NCBI RefSeq assembly: GCF_000332155.1 | Contig: NZ_KB235903.1 | Location: 1,517,732-1,581,731 of the forward strand | DNA: 64,000 nt | Direction of reading: 5' to 3' | DNA from: Kamptonema formosum PCC 6407 | GTDB lineage: Bacteria; Cyanobacteriota; Cyanobacteriia; Cyanobacteriales; Microcoleaceae | In this document: piece after piece, positions 60,464-64,000 of the stretch | How positions within the stretch are numbered: position 1 is the stretch's first letter | How the letters are laid out: each line of letters begins with the position of its first letter | Notes under the pieces: generated by a model | What the model was told of the DNA's origin: nothing | The model's database searches: none | Seen by the model: only the letters and a program-made list of their open reading frames with translations | Program-made: the position numbers and the translations under genes

Positions 60464-61792
60464 CTAAGTTTGTTTGAACTTGCCTGGATCGGGTGCAGTT
60501 TTATTAGTCCAGTCACAAGTAAAGCCTTTAGTATCAGCGACAAACTGATTCCAGGGAATAGGTTTTACGGCCTCTGGAGTTGCAAAAACGATGTTAAATA
60601 AACCATCATCTCTAACTTCACCTAGTCGCACAGACTTAGCAAGGTGATGATTATTTTCCAGCGTGACTTTACCGCCGGGAGCATCAAAAGTTTGGCCCAA
60701 AGCTGCTGCTCTTACCTTCTCTAAATCATCTGCTGTTCCTGCTTTCTCAACTGCTTGCTTCCACAGGTAAACCATAATGTAAGCAGCTTCCATCGGGTCA
60801 TTTGTTACTCGCTCTGCGCCGTATTTTGCTTTGAAAGCGTCAACAAATTTTTTATTCGCAGGAGCGTCAACGGTCATAAAGTAATTCCATGCCGCGTAAT
60901 GACCTTTGAGATATTCCACGCCAATTGCTTTGACTTCTTCCTCAGCAATGCTGACCGACATTGACGGATACTTATCTGGCCCTAATCCTGCACCCTGTAA
61001 CTGCTTAAAGAATGCTACGTTGCTGTCGCCATTTAAGGAATTGAAAATCACGCCACCGTCAGGCAAAGCCGCCTTAATTTTGGTAATAATCGGCGTAACT
61101 TCAGTACCTCCAAGGGGAATGTAATCTTCGCCAACTACTTCGCCACCTTTCTCGGCTAATTGGGCCTTGATAATAGTGTTTGCCGTGCGGGGAAAAACGT
61201 AGTCAGAACCAACTAAGAAGAATTTTTTACCTTTGTTTTGCAACAGCCAATCAACGGCGGGTTCTATCTGTTGATTCGGTGCGGCACCTGTGTAAAAAAT
61301 GTTCTTGGAACACTCTTGACCTTCGTATTGTACGGGATACCAGAGCATATGATTTTTCTGCTCAAATACTGGCAATACCGCCTTACGACTAGCAGAAGTC
61401 CAACAACCAAAGACAGTGACAACTTTATCCTGGTCAATTAATTTTTTAGCTTTCTCTGCGAAAGTCGGCCAATCAGATGCGCCGTCTTCTACGATCGCTT
61501 CAATTTGCTTACCCAGTACGCCACCCGCTTTGTTAATCTCCTCGATCGCTAACTGTTCGGCATCAACGACGCTCTTTTCGCTAATTGCCATCGTGCTGCT
61601 TAGAGAGTGCAAAATACCTACTTTAATGGTATTTCCGCTGCCGGCTGCTGGCGACGGAGATGCACTAGGCGTTGGAGAAGCATCAGAACTTGCTGTAGGA
61701 GTTGGACTCTTGCAAGCTTTCAATAGCAAACTCGTTGCCAGGGTAGCTGAACTGTATAAAAGAAATTGCCGCCGATCAAATCGCTTTACCAT
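60464..61792 (-). CDS. urtA: urea ABC transporter substrate-binding lipoprotein UrtA
   Basis: A 442-residue periplasmic urea receptor. The N-terminus [20 protein letters not shown] ends in a lipobox LLKAC with Cys27 as lipid anchor; the RR pair suggests possible Tat export. A Ser/Pro/Ala linker ([20 protein letters not shown]) joins the binding fold, which starts [20 protein letters not shown] and includes [20 protein letters not shown] and [20 protein letters not shown], the urea/amide-binding hallmark. AAAGGAC precedes the ATG. It heads the operon and is preceded by an NtcA-type promoter. Confidence 0.96.
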   Translation of the reverse strand: MVKRFDRRQFLLYSSATLATSLLLKACKSPTPTASSDASPTPSASPSPAAGSGNTIKVGILHSLSSTMAISEKSVVDAEQLAIEEINKAGGVLGKQIEAIVEDGASDWPTFAEKAKKLIDQDKVVTVFGCWTSASRKAVLPVFEQKNHMLWYPVQYEGQECSKNIFYTGAAPNQQIEPAVDWLLQNKGKKFFLVGSDYVFPRTANTIIKAQLAEKGGEVVGEDYIPLGGTEVTPIITKIKAALPDGGVIFNSLNGDSNVAFFKQLQGAGLGPDKYPSMSVSIAEEEVKAIGVEYLKGHYAAWNYFMTVDAPANKKFVDAFKAKYGAERVTNDPMEAAYIMVYLWKQAVEKAGTADDLEKVRAAALGQTFDAPGGKVTLENNHHLAKSVRLGEVRDDGLFNIVFATPEAVKPIPWNQFVADTKGFTCDWTNKTAPDPGKFKQT

Positions 61793-61856
61793 GTCCTTTC
61801 TCTAAGTCCTAAATAGATGAGTTAGGTGATATTGCAGCCTATCACATTACGGTGTG

Positions 61857-61898
61857 ATATTAGGACTAGGTTAAGTGTTTAGTTGTATTTTTAGATAC
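61857..61898 (-). promoter_or_regulatory. NtcA-activated promoter of urtA
   Basis: GTA-N8-TAC at 61885-61898 (GTATCTAAAAATAC on the minus strand) is followed after exactly 22 bases by TAATAT at 61857-61862, matching TAN3T. This is the canonical layout for activation by the nitrogen regulator NtcA. The predicted transcript would start near 61850, about 57 bases before the urtA ATG. NtcA control of urt operons is established in other cyanobacteria. The remaining upstream region to 62100 shows no gene. Confidence 0.85.
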
Positions 61899-62100
61899 AA
61901 AAATCAAAGTTGACAAAACGAAGATTTAGTGCATGGGGTTATTTGATTTTTTTCTGGATAATTTTCGCGCGATCGCCGATTACTAATTAGATTACTAATT
62001 AGATATGAAGTTTTATAAAATGCGGAGGGGTGCGATCGCGTGTTTGGAGTAAACTACCATCTTTATCAAGAGCGATCGCCAAGTAATAATAACCTCAAAT

Positions 62101-62415
62101 TTACCATTCTTGCTCCGAACTTGGAGGTAAACGCAACTTCGGAAATCGATAAAACGTATCTCCCTCATCATCTACTTCTAAAACTGCTGAAAAAACCTGA
62201 ACTTGCCGCTTTAAATACTGTTCAGCAACTTGAGCCTCAACCCTAGCCTTTGCCGCCAGTTGAATCAAAGAAACCTGGCTATTTTGTTTTTCCAACAACA
62301 GATAAAAAGCCTCATCTAACTGTCGCTTCTGCTTCTTTTCATTGACACTATTTAAAACCAATAATCCTAACAGAGAACCCAAGCCAATTATAAATACAAA
62401 TTGTAGAATTGCCAT
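62101..62415 (-). CDS. small membrane-anchored protein of unknown function
   Basis: A 104-residue protein with an N-terminal membrane helix at about 3-23 (ILQFVFIIGLGSLLGLLVLN), a basic patch (EKKQKRQ) and a C-terminal soluble domain predicted helical then beta (FYLLLEKQNSQVSLIQLAAK, VFSAVLEVDDEGDTFYRFP). The Ile-Gln-Leu-Ala-Ala-Lys and following residues resemble a winged-helix start. It is transcribed away from urtA's promoter region on the same strand. The family is not identified. Confidence 0.7.
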   Translation of the reverse strand: MAILQFVFIIGLGSLLGLLVLNSVNEKKQKRQLDEAFYLLLEKQNSQVSLIQLAAKARVEAQVAEQYLKRQVQVFSAVLEVDDEGDTFYRFPKLRLPPSSEQEW

Positions 62416-62458
62416 AGTAATAAAACCACTTATTCAAACGAATGCTAAACATAAATAG

Positions 62459-62480
62459 TATAGCAACTGTCTTGGCGGTC
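62459..62480. repeat. single end of the TATAGCAAC element family
   Basis: TATAGCAACTGTCTTGGCGG at 62459 resembles the end at 49512. The partner end is not seen in the 62416-62638 gap, which otherwise shows no gene. Confidence 0.45.
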
Positions 62481-62638
62481 AGGGGGCTACTAAGTGCTCA
62501 AACCTTTGCTGAAAATTGTTCTCTAGCTGTTGCCTTTCGCCCTCGGCCTTTTCACAAAAGCTAATCTAGCGAGAAAAAATTTGTAATTAGTAGAGACGCG
62601 ATCGTTCGCCTCTCTACTAAAAAATTATTAATTCTCCA

Positions 62639-63766
62639 CTAACTAGCTTGAGGCTGAACCAAATTCTTTGCTCCTCGAATCACCTTAGCAGAAATAATTG
62701 CATCTCCCTGCTTCAGGTTCTCCAAAACCTCTTTCCCATCAATCACGTAACCGAAAACAGCATAGCGACCATCTAACAAATTGAGGCCAGCAGGTGTTAA
62801 CTCTGGTTCAAACAGGAAAAAGAAAAACTGCGAAGAAGCACTATCTGGTTCCGCTTCCACTCGTGCCATCGCCACAGTACCATAAGCAGAAAAAGGCAAA
62901 ACTGGCTGATCGCGATAGCGTCCTGCATCTTCTAAAGTAATCCCATAAGTCGGTTTTTTATCCCCTCTAACCATTACCTCCAAAGGAATATTACGGTATA
63001 CCCCTGTAGCTGGATCGATGAAACCAACTTCAGAACCAGGCGGATCTCCGGCTTGTAGTACATAAGATTCTTCAGAACGAATAAACTTCAAACCGTTGTA
63101 AAAACCCCGTTCTACCAAGTCAACAAAATTGCCAGCCGTCACAGGAGCGCTATAGCCATCAACTACAAACGTAATCTGTCCTTTTTCAGTTTCCATCTCT
63201 ATTGTAGCCCGACCTTTAAGTTGAGGCAGATGAGAGTATTCTGAAGGTACTTCAAAAGGAAACTCCTTCACCATCAACTCTTCGAGGTCGGCAATTTTAT
63301 TGAGAAGTTCGCCTTTTTGTTTGCCTACTTCTTCCTTGTCCTTGACCTCAACAGCTTTTTGCAATTCTGCAACTCCGGCATTGATCTCTGCAATTAGGGC
63401 TTCAGCTTCAGGTTTTTGTTCATCAGAAATACTTTTTAGAATCTCATTTGAGCGGATACTCAGAACCTTTGAAGCCTTTTTAACATCGTTACCAATCGGC
63501 CCCCAACGTTTAGCTAGGATGTGGTTGCTAATATCTTCTAAACTGGTTTGGATATCTCGCACCGCCTCATTATCAATGGGTAAGGCGTACCGCAGGAGGG
63601 CCTGGCTATCAGTAATGGCATTACCAGCAGGCATACTGCTAGAGCGTCTTGCCGCCTGGGAAACTGGGCTTAAACTTAACGAAAGGGTAAATAGCAGCAG
63701 TGCTAAGATGCTTATCTTGAGCCAATGCTTGCCCGTATCAATCAGGAAATTACGCAAATCCAGCAT
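62639..63766 (-). CDS. lumenal cyclophilin-type peptidyl-prolyl isomerase (TLP40-like)
   Basis: A 375-residue protein with an N-terminal signal/anchor (about 15-36, WLKISILALLLFTLSLSLSP), a helical domain with two long helices (about 60-165, EALIAEINAGVAELQKAVEV) and a cyclophilin domain (about 180-375: ATIEMETEKGQITFVVDGYS, GNFVDLVERGFYNGLKFIRS, PDSASSQFFFFLFEPELTPA, LDGRYAVFGYVIDGKEVLEN). The helical-plus-cyclophilin order is that of the thylakoid lumen protein TLP40/cyanobacterial homologues, which assist protein folding near photosystem II. Some cyclophilin active-site residues vary, as in that group, so isomerase activity may be low. Confidence 0.92.
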   Translation of the reverse strand: MLDLRNFLIDTGKHWLKISILALLLFTLSLSLSPVSQAARRSSSMPAGNAITDSQALLRYALPIDNEAVRDIQTSLEDISNHILAKRWGPIGNDVKKASKVLSIRSNEILKSISDEQKPEAEALIAEINAGVAELQKAVEVKDKEEVGKQKGELLNKIADLEELMVKEFPFEVPSEYSHLPQLKGRATIEMETEKGQITFVVDGYSAPVTAGNFVDLVERGFYNGLKFIRSEESYVLQAGDPPGSEVGFIDPATGVYRNIPLEVMVRGDKKPTYGITLEDAGRYRDQPVLPFSAYGTVAMARVEAEPDSASSQFFFFLFEPELTPAGLNLLDGRYAVFGYVIDGKEVLENLKQGDAIISAKVIRGAKNLVQPQAS

Positions 63767-63823
63767 AAGTTTAATATTTTATGATCTTTCTCATCTTCCC
63801 ACAGGGCCGTCCGCCCTTTGACT

Positions 63824-63875
63824 TATAGCAACCGCTTTCAGCGGTTAGGGGCTAGGGGCTAGGGGCTAGGGGAAG
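63824..63875. repeat. TATAGCAACCGCTTTCAGCG hairpin followed by GGGGCTA heptamers
   Basis: The hairpin AACCGCTTTCAGCGGTT (63830-63846) belongs to the TATAGCAACCGCC family and is followed directly by four GGGGCTA units, the same order as at 49512. It lies upstream of the cyclophilin gene. Confidence 0.65.
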
Positions 63876-63905
63876 AGGGGGGAAGAGGGACTAGCATCGT
63901 TTCTA

Positions 63906-64000
63906 CCCCCCTATGTCCCCCCTTACCAAGGGGGGATTCAGGGGGGTGTCCCCCCTTACCAACGGGGGATTCAGGGGGGTGTCCCTCTTACCAAGGGGGG
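63906..64000. repeat. tandem CCCCCTTACCAAGGGGGGAT repeat at right edge
   Basis: About three copies of a roughly 42-bp unit (CTTACCAAGGGGGGATTCAG plus GGGGGTGTCCCCC) run to the window end. Each unit holds two G/C palindromes. The array may continue beyond the window. No gene is seen here. Confidence 0.8.

Noticed and set aside
63906..64000. Repeat array resembling a CRISPR
   Set aside because: Units are contiguous with no unique spacers; it is a plain palindromic tandem repeat.

Overview
The window looks like the chromosome of a filamentous, non-heterocystous cyanobacterium of the Oscillatoria/Kamptonema/Microcoleus type. The signs are very frequent HIP1 octamers (GCGATCGC), a Psb34-type photosystem II assembly protein, a cyanobacterial urea transporter operon under an NtcA-type promoter, a GAF/PAS adenylate cyclase, a DUF3370 protein, and intergenic regions full of heptameric tandem repeats and small palindromic repeats. 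The genus is an inference; no rRNA or other taxonomic marker is present.

Region 0.2-6.4 kb is a RiPP cluster on the minus strand. It holds, in transcription order, a UPF0489-type peptide arginase, a ProcM-like class II lanthipeptide synthetase (LanM), a precursor peptide with a nitrile-hydratase-like leader and an Arg-rich core, and a tandem-GNAT acyltransferase. Together these suggest an ornithine-containing, possibly acylated, one-ring lanthipeptide. Region 24.5-29 kb holds a C39 peptidase/ABC exporter, two Arg/Tyr-rich small peptides with matching 24-residue Gly-Ala-type leaders, and a divergent HlyD-family adaptor. This is a second secreted-peptide locus, and its peptidase could also serve the first cluster.

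6.5-17.2 kb: a membrane GTPase, small proteins, psb34, separate thiG and thiO genes, an overlapping PD-(D/E)XK-like nuclease/partner pair, a GAF adenylate cyclase, a cysteine-less AhpD-like protein, a 2Fe-2S ferredoxin and citramalate synthase. 17.6-22.3 kb: a very large CBS/PAS hybrid histidine kinase invaded twice by a G-rich minisatellite and split by a frameshift in the second insertion. 22.4-24.5 kb: an unusual fusion of pentapeptide repeats to a sugar-binding-protein-like domain. 29-36 kb: polyphosphate-glucokinase-like ROK kinase, esterase, an ECF sigma/anti-sigma/Spy-like operon, a nuclease-like orphan, an OGFr-domain protein and glutathione reductase. 36-47.8 kb: a small RTX-repeat protein, CHASE4 histidine kinase, threonine synthase plus a MoaD/ThiS-like protein, phosphofructokinase, DUF3370, an Rpn-like gene broken by one in-frame TAG, and an S9 peptidase. 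49.7-56.2 kb: recN, a large adenylate cyclase with a Lys/Leu-rich internal expansion, and small unknown proteins. 56.3-61.9 kb: urtEDCBA on the minus strand with a textbook NtcA box. 62-63.8 kb: a small membrane protein and a lumenal cyclophilin.

The intergenic DNA is a strong theme. At least three families of short palindromic elements recur (AGGACTTACGCA-ended elements, a TAACGCCGCC hairpin with covarying arms, and TATAGCAACCGCC-ended elements), as do 7-bp tandem repeats and G-rich minisatellites. The last have entered coding sequence in the hybrid kinase and in recN.
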